Origin: JAGORM01 sp050255815
GTDB taxonomy: Bacteria; Patescibacteriota; Microgenomatia; Levybacterales; GWA1-39-11
Assembly: GCA_050255815.1 (NCBI GenBank)
Contig: JBLMVJ010000019.1
Coordinates: 1-64,000 of the forward strand
Direction of reading: 5' to 3'
DNA: 64,000 bases
The notes under the pieces are model-generated. The model was given only the letters and a program-made list of their open reading frames with translations, did no database searches and was not told the origin of the DNA. The translations under genes and the position numbers were made by a program. Of this stretch, positions 1-7,942 are shown piece by piece; the first letter of the stretch is position 1, and each line of letters begins with the position of its first letter.

Positions 1-1304
1 TTCCTGGTCACTACTATTGCTGAGAACATGGAAACCAGGATTCCTATTGCCAGCGTCAATGCAAAACCCCGTATCACCCCGCTGCCAAAATAATACAAAA
101 TAAATGACGTGATAAGGCTTGAAATATTTGAATCCCGTATGGAAGTCCATGCTCTGGTAAAACCTAAAGACTGCGCTACTTCTTTAGTTCTTCCCGCACG
201 CAACTCTTCCCGCATACGTTCAAAAATCAGAATATTTGCATCAACTGCCATCCCTATTGATAAGATAAATCCGGCTATACCTGCCAGGGTTAATGTTACC
301 GGGATAAACTTAAATATTGCAAGCGTGATAATAACATAAATGATTAAAGCAACTGAAGCCAGTGTTCCCTCTTTCCGGTAAAGATATATCATAAAGATAA
401 TAATGGATAAGAACCCCAGAATCCCGGCAAACAAAGACCGTTTTAATGAGTTTATCCCAAGAGAAGGACCTACCGTATTCTGGCCAATGATATGGAGAGG
501 TGCCGGAAGAGCACCCGAATTCAGCTGGATAGAAAGGTTCTTTGCTGTTTGGGTGGTAAAATTCCCGGTAATGACCGCATTTCCGTTCAGGATTTCTGAA
601 TTAACCCGCGGTGCCTCTATAACCTGGTTATCCAGAACTATTGCCACCGGTTTTCCCAGATTCCTTTTGGTAATCTCTGCAAATAATTTAGTCCCGTTTG
701 GCGTAAAATCCAGCTGAACCTGCGGCTCAGTGCTTGTTTGACTAAATACGACCTGTGAGCTTTTTAGATCTTTTCCTGTCAAAGATGTCTTAATAGGATT
801 ATTGCCTAAGAAAATACTTAAACCATATGGAAGTTCTGCAGACGGACTTGCCCCTTTTATCTCCGGTCCTTGCTCCCAGAATGAAAGCTGTGCTGTTTTT
901 CCAATCAAGTCTATAGCAGAAGCTACATTTGAAAGGCCGGGAAGCTCTATGATAACCCTGTATTCATCACCAAGTTTGAGCGTCTGGATAGTAGGTTCTC
1001 CAACCCCAAAGAAATTAACCCTGCGTTCTATGATATTACGCGCGGCATCAAAGGCGCTTTGCCGGTCTGCCGAAGCAATATTTTTCATATCTACCTGGTA
1101 CGTTAGCTGCGTACCCCCTTGTAAATCTAGCCCTAGCTTGTAGGAAAGGCTTTTCTGCAGAGATAGGTTGCCGAGTTTGAGGTTAATATTCTGTGGCGGC
1201 ACATCCTGTTTGGCAACTTTTATCCCGGAAGGAAGGTCAAACACAAAAAGTAGTAATGTGGCAATAAAAAGACAAATGATAAATACTTTTGGATTTTTTG
1301 ACAT
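1..1304 (-). CDS. secD: Protein translocase subunit SecD (C-terminus cut by window edge)
   Basis: SecD works with SecF in the inner membrane to pull exported proteins out of the SecYEG channel using the proton gradient. Read on the minus strand from ATG at 1304, the protein starts MSKNPKVFIICLFIAT, giving an N-terminal membrane helix. It continues with the family motif LGLDLQGGTQLTY, the periplasmic P1-type region, and then the C-terminal membrane helices, with the typical GMAVDANILIFERMREE stretch. The reading frame stays open to base 1, so the last helices are missing. The gene lies 3 bases after the upstream gene's stop, so the two are probably cotranscribed; secF would be expected beyond the edge. 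Family identity is clear. Confidence 0.95.
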   Translation of the reverse strand, partial: MSKNPKVFIICLFIATLLLFVFDLPSGIKVAKQDVPPQNINLKLGNLSLQKSLSYKLGLDLQGGTQLTYQVDMKNIASADRQSAFDAARNIIERRVNFFGVGEPTIQTLKLGDEYRVIIELPGLSNVASAIDLIGKTAQLSFWEQGPEIKGASPSAELPYGLSIFLGNNPIKTSLTGKDLKSSQVVFSQTSTEPQVQLDFTPNGTKLFAEITKRNLGKPVAIVLDNQVIEAPRVNSEILNGNAVITGNFTTQTAKNLSIQLNSGALPAPLHIIGQNTVGPSLGINSLKRSLFAGILGFLSIIIFMIYLYRKEGTLASVALIIYVIITLAIFKFIPVTLTLAGIAGFILSIGMAVDANILIFERMREELRAGRTKEVAQSLGFTRAWTSIRDSNISSLITSFILYYFGSGVIRGFALTLAIGILVSMFSAIVVTR

Positions 1305-1307
1305 AGA

Positions 1308-1883
1308 TTAGGAAAGCATACTCTCCTCATCTCCAATGAGCATAACTCTGGAGCCTGAGATTATAGAAGTAATAAATGGATCCATCCTCTTTTTTCTGAA
1401 AACAAATTCCTCCTCTGTCATAACGGTATAATTAATTTCTTCCCCCCGGCGGGATTCTTCCTGTTTTACCACCAGGGTTAATTCAGGGATAACAATAGTT
1501 CCTACTATCAAAAGGTCCACGTCTTCCGGATTCTCCCTGATCTTCCGGACAAATTTTCCGGAAAGCATGGCATACTTTACCTTCCCTAATTTTACTCTAT
1601 TTTTAATAATATCTGCACCTAATCCGCTAGTTTTAGCATGAAGTTTAATTAAATCATAATAAAAAGGATAATTCTTATCTAAATAATAATAGACACGGTT
1701 TGCCCGGGGTTCTTTCTGAAGTATTCCTTTTTTTTCAAGAAGAATAAGCTCTCTTCTTACTGCATTAATCTCTTCGTCAACCCTGCGGACAATCTCACGA
1801 ACGTGGTACATTTCAGTAAGGTTATCTAGAAACAATAGAAGTAATTTAACGCGGGTTTTTGAAGTAATAAGATCTTTTAGCAT
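1308..1883 (-). CDS. Winged-helix protein fused to a minimal nucleotidyltransferase-like domain
   Basis: The first ~75 residues look like a winged-helix DNA-binding domain (recognition region around HVREIVRRVDEEINAVRREL, then a wing with VYYYLDKNYPFY). Residues ~95-191 look like a minimal nucleotidyltransferase fold, with a LSGKF turn followed by the paired acidic residues in EDVDLLIVG. This two-domain type is common in CPR genomes and is usually annotated as a transcriptional regulator; its substrate and target are unknown. It sits 3 bases upstream of secD on the same strand. A second protein of the same general design lies at 56879-57793. Domain reading is fairly secure; function is not. 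Confidence 0.7.
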   Translation of the reverse strand: MLKDLITSKTRVKLLLLFLDNLTEMYHVREIVRRVDEEINAVRRELILLEKKGILQKEPRANRVYYYLDKNYPFYYDLIKLHAKTSGLGADIIKNRVKLGKVKYAMLSGKFVRKIRENPEDVDLLIVGTIVIPELTLVVKQEESRRGEEINYTVMTEEEFVFRKKRMDPFITSIISGSRVMLIGDEESMLS

Positions 1884-2058
1884 AGTACATTCTGAGCAGG
1901 GGGATTTGAACCATAAGATGATTCAAATCTTTCGAGTAACTAATTGTAACACTTTAAGCTAGATCTGTACAGAGAGAAATTATGGAAGAGGCAAAGAGTC
2001 AGAGAGTCAAAGAAAATTTTTTATACACAATACTCAATACTTTATACTTGATACTAAT

Positions 2059-3243
2059 TTATTGTACGTTTACGTCCGTTCCTGTGGGAAGCACTTCAAA
2101 CCAAATCCGTCCGCGGTCAAATTTCACTTCCTGGCCTCCTGCAGTTATCTTCAAATGAGCAGTCCTGTTTGCTTTAGACCAGGTAGCCTGCGTTTCTTTC
2201 CCATCCATAAATACTATCGCCTTTCCGGTACCCTTATCTCCATAGAGTAAATGCAGGTTATTCTCATACCCATCATCCGCATTATTTTCCCTCATAAACA
2301 GGACCACCACGTTTTTAGTAGAAAGCTGGGTATTATTATCTTTATCCAAATGCTTTACGCCGCCATTAAATCGAGCGTATGTGTTAGTAACTTTGTCGTA
2401 CACCCACTTCACTCCATAAGCGGTGTAGTCTTTCCAAAAGTCAAAAGAAACTGTTTGTGCAGCCGGCCTTTCAGCATTTGCTGCATCATCCTTAAAGGTG
2501 TATGGGGTAAAGTCAGTATCCCAGGACACTCCTTTTTTATCTACGTTGGTTAGGCCTCTGTCAGCACCAATTTTCCAAAGATTTTGAGTTGTTGAATACA
2601 TGGTGTGCTCCGTTGCAACCGGATGCCCTAAGCGGTCCGGATCACGCCAGTATGTAGGAAATCCTATGGCAAATTGGTTTAAATCATTGTATAAACTCCA
2701 ACCGTAGGTGTCTATTTGCCCCAGTGCGTCTGCCGGTCCTGGCATATTTGCACCGCCTACATGCGCATAAAGAGGGCTATCACCGTATTCAGAAATAAAG
2801 TCCACAAAATAGGTCCTGGCAGAGCGTACCGGACCTACCGTTCCGGCATCCTGACAATAAAACACAACCAAGAAACGGGTAATACCGCCTTCCGCTACTG
2901 CTTCATACACTATATCTGAAGAGGAAATGCCTGATTGGGGACGGGCGTCTTCATGGTTTTCTATCATAACCCCCAACGGCCTATGCTTCTCCCACCACTG
3001 CCGCTGCTGACTGGAATACATAGCTCCATTCAGCGGACAAGCCTCTGTCTTAGGGAGGGCATCATCAAACACTACTTTCCCGTCTTTGCTGCCACCTACA
3101 ACTTTTGGCTGGGCAACCGGTGTTTTAACTATCCCGGTAGACTGCAGGATTGAGGTGTTTGCAAACACAAAATAAGAAATCAGCGCAGAAACCACAAACA
3201 AACCAACAGAGATAAGAATTATATTTTTTTGGGTCTTCTTCAT
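2059..3243 (-). CDS. DUF3048 domain-containing, membrane-anchored extracellular protein
   Basis: 394 residues. An N-terminal helix (about residues 8-29, IILISVGLFVVSALISYFVF) anchors the protein, with the rest outside the cell. The body matches the DUF3048 (YerB-like) family: RPLGVMIENHEDARPQSG, then SDIVYEAVAEGGITRFLVVF and GPVRSARTYFVDF, followed by the smaller C-terminal half. The biochemical role of the family is unknown. The leader between the upstream gene and this start holds a 57-base structured element (3303-3359) that recurs before tsaB. No SD is visible. Identity at family level is secure. Confidence 0.88.
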   Translation of the reverse strand: MKKTQKNIILISVGLFVVSALISYFVFANTSILQSTGIVKTPVAQPKVVGGSKDGKVVFDDALPKTEACPLNGAMYSSQQRQWWEKHRPLGVMIENHEDARPQSGISSSDIVYEAVAEGGITRFLVVFYCQDAGTVGPVRSARTYFVDFISEYGDSPLYAHVGGANMPGPADALGQIDTYGWSLYNDLNQFAIGFPTYWRDPDRLGHPVATEHTMYSTTQNLWKIGADRGLTNVDKKGVSWDTDFTPYTFKDDAANAERPAAQTVSFDFWKDYTAYGVKWVYDKVTNTYARFNGGVKHLDKDNNTQLSTKNVVVLFMRENNADDGYENNLHLLYGDKGTGKAIVFMDGKETQATWSKANRTAHLKITAGGQEVKFDRGRIWFEVLPTGTDVNVQ

Positions 3244-3302
3244 TTTTTATTTTTCGAGCTTCATTGAAATAAAAATACAAATCAAGTCCTCAAGTGAGAA
3301 AA

Positions 3303-3359
3303 ATACCGGGAGTCTCTGGCAAGTCCCGACGTGTCGGGGCACGCCAAGAGTTAACGGTA
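3303..3359 (-). repeat. 57-base structured element, copy 1
   Basis: This copy and the one at 17329-17385 are both exactly 57 bases. The outer arms are identical: 21 bases at 3303-3323 and 18 bases at 3342-3359. The arms pair with each other (TACCG/CGGTA, then CTCT/AGAG with a bulge and GGC/GCC). The central 18 bases differ between copies, but here still form a hairpin (CCCGAC, loop GT, GTCGGG). On the minus strand the element is followed by TTTTT. Both copies lie in the leader of a minus-strand gene, and a further shared block (TATTTTTCGAGCT on the plus strand) lies close to each start codon. It may be a regulatory RNA or a dispersed palindromic repeat. Confidence 0.75.
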
Positions 3360-3366
3360 AATTTTC

Positions 3367-3828
3367 CTACAACCTTTTTGCGCTCTTCAGGGCCTGCTCT
3401 TCCTCTTTTGATAACTCATAATCTCCACCTTTCCCTCTTACCACATTTTTTGCATACCATCTGGTACCGCTTCTGGTATGTAAACTTGAAATAAGGACAC
3501 CGGTATCATTTGCGTCAACCAAAGCCAAAATAAAACTCTGGTCACCACCGGTATCCTTAAACGGATTAAAACGCAAAAGGCCTACCTTTTGGATATGAAG
3601 AAGGCCTTCTTTTTCTAGTTTATCACACGTCTTCACCAAAAGGTCAAGAGTTTTTTTCATCTCCTGCTGGTCTGAGGTAAAAGCATCTAAAAATTTCACC
3701 AAAGATTCTTTTTTACCTCCTTTAACTAACCGGGAATAATAGGTATAAAACTGGAAGAAGAGGAAACTTAAAATGGCGTTCCAAACAAGAAAAACGGCAA
3801 AAATAATGAGAATAAGTGGACTGGGCAT
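3367..3828 (-). CDS. DUF4446 family membrane-anchored protein
   Basis: 153 residues with one N-terminal helix (PLILIIFAVFLVWNAILSFLFF), a short helical linker, and a soluble domain typical of DUF4446: VGLLRFNPFKDTGGDQSFILALVD, then GVLISSLHTRSGTRWYAK. The family is common in Firmicutes and CPR, often near chromosome-partition or division genes, and its function is unknown. The start is supported by a TAAACT box six bases upstream, which suggests a leaderless message. The gene is divergent from the small membrane gene at 4031. Confidence 0.85.
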   Translation of the reverse strand: MPSPLILIIFAVFLVWNAILSFLFFQFYTYYSRLVKGGKKESLVKFLDAFTSDQQEMKKTLDLLVKTCDKLEKEGLLHIQKVGLLRFNPFKDTGGDQSFILALVDANDTGVLISSLHTRSGTRWYAKNVVRGKGGDYELSKEEEQALKSAKRL

Positions 3829-3834
3829 GGATTT

Positions 3835-3840
3835 AGTTTA
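3835..3840 (-). promoter_or_regulatory. -10 box of a probably leaderless transcript (DUF4446 gene)
   Basis: TAAACT on the minus strand, six bases before the ATG at 3828. The transcript would start at or next to the start codon. No -35 box is clear and no SD is present. Confidence 0.45.
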
Positions 3841-3896
3841 GGCTTTAAATTCAAAACGAAAGCGTTTTTTTAGCTTCTTTTGATAATTTTAGCCTC

Positions 3897-3925
3897 TTGA
3901 CACGATCAAGTCAATATGATACTTT
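3897..3925 (+). promoter_or_regulatory. Possible promoter for the small membrane gene
   Basis: TTGACA at 3897-3902, a 17-base spacer, then TACTTT at 3920-3925. This would give a leader of about 100 bases before the start at 4031. An inverted repeat (TCATTGG 3986-3992, CCAATGA 4015-4021) and a direct repeat CTCTATCAT (3981-3989 and 4024-4032, the second overlapping the start codon) lie in that leader. The -35 is perfect but the -10 is weak. Confidence 0.35.
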
Positions 3926-4030
3926 TTGTTTCATGAATGTAATCGTGCTCAATGAGGCATAAAATACATTCAGAATAATTCTCTATCATTGGACTAATAA
4001 CTCAATAAAATTATCCAATGACTCTCTATC

Positions 4031-4321
4031 ATGAGTAAAAAAAGGAAAACAAGAAAAGAAAAAATCTTAACCGGATTAAGAAAACAAAACACTTCCTTTG
4101 AGAGCTCTTCCCCCACATATTCCTTTGACGTTTCAAAATCAACTTCAAGGCCTATCCCTCCTATTATTCCGGACGCTCATTCTTCTACTCTTTCTTATGC
4201 TTATGTTGGTAAAGATGTCAGAAGAACATTTTATGTAACATCTTTTCTTGCAGGCGCAAGCATGGTTCTTTACCTTCTCATGCAAAATCACATTATTAGA
4301 CTAACTGTATTCGGATACTGA
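4031..4321 (+). CDS. Small one-helix membrane protein, unrecognised
   Basis: 96 residues. The N-terminus is very basic (MSKKRKTRKEKILTGLRKQ), the middle is Ser/Thr/Pro-rich and probably disordered, and one hydrophobic stretch near the C-terminus (FYVTSFLAGASMVLYLLM) looks like a membrane helix. No family is recognised. The basic N-terminus followed by a late helix fits a protein with its N-terminus in the cytoplasm. A CTCTATCAT direct repeat overlaps the start codon. It is a real gene rather than a chance frame on the grounds of a sensible membrane-protein composition and no competing frame. Confidence 0.55.
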   Translation: MSKKRKTRKEKILTGLRKQNTSFESSSPTYSFDVSKSTSRPIPPIIPDAHSSTLSYAYVGKDVRRTFYVTSFLAGASMVLYLLMQNHIIRLTVFGY

Positions 4322-4364
4322 ATATTTTAGAAAAAGTTGTCCTTCACCCTTCGGGGTTCAGGAT

Positions 4365-4409
4365 CAATCATTTTTTTCTATTATATTTAAGTTGACGAAA
4401 AAATGATTG
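4365..4409 (+). repeat. Perfect 12-bp inverted repeat just before the DUF5679 SD
   Basis: CAATCATTTTTT (4365-4376) pairs exactly with AAAAAATGATTG (4398-4409). The right arm touches the SD GGAGGTGA at 4409-4416. The hairpin could control translation start, or act as a terminator for the preceding gene, since its left arm contains a T-run. Confidence 0.6.
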
Positions 4410-4424
4410 GAGGTGACTTAAATT

Positions 4425-4568
4425 ATGGCAAGCATGTACTGTGTAAAATGTAGAGCAAAAAGAGAAGATGCAAATGCAACTGCTGTTACTATGAAAAATG
4501 GTAAACCAGCAATGAAAGGAAAATGCCCAGTTTGCGGAACAGCAATGTTCAAGATTGGAGCAAAATAA
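4425..4568 (+). CDS. DUF5679 small zinc-ribbon-like protein
   Basis: 47 residues from ATG at 4425 to TAA at 4566-4568. It begins MASMYCVKCRAKRED and ends KCPVCGTAMFKIGAK, so two CxxC knuckles (YCVKC and CPVC) flank a short GKPAMKGK loop. This is the DUF5679 pattern, which probably binds zinc. Function is unknown. The start is fixed by a strong SD, GGAGGTGA at 4409-4416, eight bases upstream; such an SD is unusual in this window and suggests high expression. A hairpin overlaps the SD and a nested hairpin terminator follows. Confidence 0.85.
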   Translation: MASMYCVKCRAKREDANATAVTMKNGKPAMKGKCPVCGTAMFKIGAK

Positions 4569-4593
4569 AGTTTCTCTAATTTGCGAAAAAACC

Positions 4594-4656
4594 CAAAAAC
4601 CCGATATTCAAATGTTACTTTGATTTTTGGAGGAACATTTAATGGTCGGGTTTTTG
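4594..4656 (+). terminator. Nested-hairpin terminator after DUF5679 gene
   Basis: Outer stem CAAAAACCCGA (4594-4604) pairs exactly with TCGGGTTTTTG (4646-4656), ending in a T-run. An inner stem AAATGTT (4610-4616) pairs with AACATTT (4634-4640). It lies 26 bases after the stop codon. Confidence 0.65.
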
Positions 4657-4699
4657 TTTATCTTGATTTTACTTTCAGGATATGTAAAAGTTTAAATAC

Positions 4700-6247
4700 G
4701 TGGAAATTGCAGAAATACCACCTCTTAAACCAGATCCTCTCTATAAAGAGCATCAACCGATTCCTCTGAAAGGCAGAATAATAACGTCTATCCATGGTCA
4801 TGAAATAACACAGGACACCTCCCTCCCCTTTAGGGGTTTCACTGAAAACGACCCTGACCATCCAGTATTTTCTGTTGCTGCTCACGATCCTGCAGCCACT
4901 TCTGGAATGGTTCTTGAGCAAGTAAGTAGACATCATGGTAGAGCTTTGGAAGTAAAATATGGAGAAAAACCAATTGCTCTGTGGTCGGATAATGAAGGGT
5001 TTATATATGGTTCTCTCAATCTAAAAGGGAATAATTTTACAGATCCTCACGTTGAGAAAGACAAACACTTCCAGAGCGGTTTTAAAACGATTGGGCTCCA
5101 AGAAGGAATTGTCATATGGGATACGATAAAAGCATCAGAAGCTATGAGGAAAGCTGGGGTTGAAACAGAAAAAACAGAGGCTGTAGTCCTTTTAGAAGAA
5201 GGTATACAAAACGGAGAAGCAGTACCAATGGATAAATTTAAAAAAGGACTATTAACGCGTGCTCTTTCGGATTCCCAACGGAAAGATATGTCTCCTTTTG
5301 GAGAACGTTCACTTCCTGAACTCAGCGACATTGCTCGTCTTCAAACATACGTGAGTCAGGCTGAATTCTATATTACTCAACGAGCACTTCAGGTACCTGA
5401 ACGGTTAAGAGATTTAAAAGAGGTAAAAACAAAAGAAGGATTTGAAAAACTTATGAGAAGAGTGTTTGCGTTTGTAAATGCACGCGAGAAAATTGAGGCA
5501 AAAAGAGAAGGAAGAGAGCCTCAAGTTTTCAATGCTCTGAATCCGGAGGACATAAATAGCTACTTTGGCACTTTTCTTCCTCAAAGGATGGCAAAAAACA
5601 TTGGCCGCATGCATGTTGCCGGATTAACACACCATTTTCTAACTGACCATAATGTTTCTTTGGCCGGAAGCATCTATGACTTAGACAGTATGACAGGGGA
5701 AGCATTGGGAGATAAAGGAATTCCAACTCCTAAGGAAGACCTCAATGAATTAATAGGTAATCTTATAGACGTATATGGCTTATCTGGAAATAAGGTAAAA
5801 TCAGGAAGCTATTTTAGCAATGTAATAGGACCAGACGTTGCGGATCAATTCTTTGACGCATTTATCCCTAGTTATCTTGATACTGTCTGGAGTACATTTG
5901 ATATTCAGGAAGAAAAAACCAGATTAACAGAAGAAATAAGACAAGGAGTGCCTGAGATAATGAAAGAATTTCCTGGAAAATCCAAAGATGAGGTAAGAAA
6001 AATATTACATGAAGAAGATGCTGACCTTGTTATGAATGAGATTAAAGAGTGTGTACGTCTTGATATAGCCTTATGGATAAGTAAATTTTTTGATAATAAA
6101 TCTATTGTTGAAAACCAATTACGAAACATGGCACAGATAAAAGCACAATCAACAATAGCAATGTTAGGTGAAGAATACTTTCAAAACCTTAGAGAAAAAT
6201 TCATAAATCTTGATGACTCTCCAGTTGAGGATTCTACAGATTCATAA
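4700..6247 (+). CDS. SelO-like pseudokinase candidate (distant), otherwise unrecognised
   Basis: 515 residues from GTG at 4700; no SD is seen. Several motifs line up in order with SelO/YdiU, a pseudokinase family that attaches AMP to proteins. YGSLNLKGNNFT (around residues 103-114) resembles the SelO DIQLKGAGRTPYSR lysine motif. SEAMRKAGVETEKTEAVV (146-163) resembles SEAMHALGIPTTRALAVV. HHFLTDHNVSLAGSIYDLDS (311-330) aligns with HGVMNTDNMSILGETIDYGP, keeping the Asn (318), Gly (323) and Asp (327). Length also fits. The match comes from motif memory, not a search, so an unrelated CPR family is possible. It converges tail-to-tail on the next gene. Confidence 0.5.
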   Translation: MEIAEIPPLKPDPLYKEHQPIPLKGRIITSIHGHEITQDTSLPFRGFTENDPDHPVFSVAAHDPAATSGMVLEQVSRHHGRALEVKYGEKPIALWSDNEGFIYGSLNLKGNNFTDPHVEKDKHFQSGFKTIGLQEGIVIWDTIKASEAMRKAGVETEKTEAVVLLEEGIQNGEAVPMDKFKKGLLTRALSDSQRKDMSPFGERSLPELSDIARLQTYVSQAEFYITQRALQVPERLRDLKEVKTKEGFEKLMRRVFAFVNAREKIEAKREGREPQVFNALNPEDINSYFGTFLPQRMAKNIGRMHVAGLTHHFLTDHNVSLAGSIYDLDSMTGEALGDKGIPTPKEDLNELIGNLIDVYGLSGNKVKSGSYFSNVIGPDVADQFFDAFIPSYLDTVWSTFDIQEEKTRLTEEIRQGVPEIMKEFPGKSKDEVRKILHEEDADLVMNEIKECVRLDIALWISKFFDNKSIVENQLRNMAQIKAQSTIAMLGEEYFQNLREKFINLDDSPVEDSTDS

Positions 6248-6252
6248 ACCTT

Positions 6253-7929
6253 CTAGAAATCACACGTCTTTCCGGGAGAACATGTAAGGCTTTTTGCAAT
6301 GTGGATAAGACGGTATACTTTCAATACTGACACATTCCACTCCCCGGCAATCTCTGCCTGTCCAAATCCTGCCACCTCCCATAAAGGATACCCCAACGGA
6401 TGGCACGGCACTGATTCGCACACAATCAACAGCTGGTCTGTTATAGTTTTTCTTTCAGGGTCTGCACCTGGAAATTGAATAGTTACCGGCGGCTTATTTA
6501 CCCGTTCAAAAAAGAACCTATACGCAAAATCAGAATTGCCTCCACTGGAAATTACTGCAAAGTTATAGGGCTTTCCGCCGGTTTTTGCTAATACAAACTC
6601 TGAGATATCCTGCACCTGCTTCAGCTGGTCATTTGGCGTGGAAGTTCTGGGGTATGAAAAAAGGGTATTAAAAAGAGACGGGTTGTATCCTATATAATCT
6701 TGTGGGAATGTAATTGGTCTAAAATATATATTCAGCCAAATTCCAAAAGCCACTAATACCAGCACCGAAACGACCACAATTCTTCCTTTTTTCAATAATG
6801 GTGATAACAGTGAAGCTAATAAGATAAAGGGGACCGGAAAAACTATGCCCAGGTAATAATCATAGATAGATTTTTTATAAAAGCCAAACAGAAAGACAGT
6901 CAACATCAACCACAAGACAAGCAGAAGGGAAAAATACATATTTTTTTCTTTCTTCCTGTAGCTATGAACTATTTTGATTATGATATAAACCAGTGATCCA
7001 ATACCTATAAGATAAGCTGCTAATGACCAGATAGAAATAATATTGGATGAAAAGAAATGCATGTCTTCAGGCTTTGGAAAAGATAGTAAAAGCCTTCCAA
7101 AAATCCTTAAGAACACATCCTGGGCAGTTGCCATAAATTTAGTATTGTTTCCGGTATCTCCTGAGGTAAAAACAAAGGTGAGGATACTTCTTATATTTGG
7201 AAATCCATGGCGTACTTCAAATGCCAGGAAAGGTGACCAGCCCACTAATGTCCCCAGGGCAAATAGCACATACCTCATGAGAAGAGTAAGAATGCGGTGA
7301 CTCAATTGCGTTTTTGTTTGAACAAAAGTTGTAGCTAAAAGGTAAAAGAATACCACTACCCCCAAAAAAGTAGATAGATAATGCAGCTGCAGTAAGATGC
7401 CAAAAAGTACACCTGCTAACATCAATTTTGGAACGGATTTATTCATGACGGCATGGGACAAAAGGTACATCATAAGAAGAGAAAAGAACGGCACTACGTT
7501 GGGATTCCAGGAGGAACGGGAATAGGTTATAACTAACGGCGATATTGCATATAATAATGAAGCTATCAACGCTGGTATGTATCCAAAGTTATCTTTTGTA
7601 ATCTGATACACCAGCCAAACAGTAGCAATCCCTACTAAAGCAACCATGACTGCCGGTCCCACCGGATTATAATTAAATAACCATAAAAACGGTGCCATGA
7701 AGTAATAATAGATAGGACCCAGAAAAAATCCGCCTACAGAAGCAGTGGGGCCCAGAAGCGTCAAGTCCCCCCGTAAAATATGCATTGCAACCAGTACGTC
7801 CCGCCCTTCATCCCCCAAAAAAGTCAGATAAGCACCTATGCGGTAGAAACGCATAAAAGCAGCAAGAAAAAGAACTAGGATGATGGGAATATTTTCTTTT
7901 TTAATAATGGATCTTAACAAATTCAGCAT
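6253..7929 (-). CDS. GT39-type membrane glycosyltransferase (ArnT/PMT-like)
   Basis: About 558 residues with many membrane helices. These enzymes move a sugar from a polyprenyl-phosphate donor onto an acceptor on the outer face of the membrane. The first loop carries the family acidic signature (FLGDEGRD, with GDE at the expected place after helix 1), then a GGFFLGPIYYYFMAPFLWLF stretch typical of the family. A soluble C-terminal domain follows. Start is set at ATG 7929, just after the upstream gene's stop at 7943; a longer frame to 7989 would overlap that gene and adds polar non-membrane residues. The upstream gene probably makes its lipid-linked sugar donor. Confidence 0.82.
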   Translation of the reverse strand: MLNLLRSIIKKENIPIILVLFLAAFMRFYRIGAYLTFLGDEGRDVLVAMHILRGDLTLLGPTASVGGFFLGPIYYYFMAPFLWLFNYNPVGPAVMVALVGIATVWLVYQITKDNFGYIPALIASLLYAISPLVITYSRSSWNPNVVPFFSLLMMYLLSHAVMNKSVPKLMLAGVLFGILLQLHYLSTFLGVVVFFYLLATTFVQTKTQLSHRILTLLMRYVLFALGTLVGWSPFLAFEVRHGFPNIRSILTFVFTSGDTGNNTKFMATAQDVFLRIFGRLLLSFPKPEDMHFFSSNIISIWSLAAYLIGIGSLVYIIIKIVHSYRKKEKNMYFSLLLVLWLMLTVFLFGFYKKSIYDYYLGIVFPVPFILLASLLSPLLKKGRIVVVSVLVLVAFGIWLNIYFRPITFPQDYIGYNPSLFNTLFSYPRTSTPNDQLKQVQDISEFVLAKTGGKPYNFAVISSGGNSDFAYRFFFERVNKPPVTIQFPGADPERKTITDQLLIVCESVPCHPLGYPLWEVAGFGQAEIAGEWNVSVLKVYRLIHIAKSLTCSPGKTCDF

Positions 7930-7942
7930 AATGAGGAATTCG

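Noticed and set aside
1893..1933. tRNA-like fragment on the minus strand (TTCAAAT T-loop, AAGAT/ATCTT stem with a 7-base loop containing GAA)
   Set aside because: The T-stem has only two pairs, no variable loop fits between the stems, and no matching acceptor or D arm is found. At best a relic.
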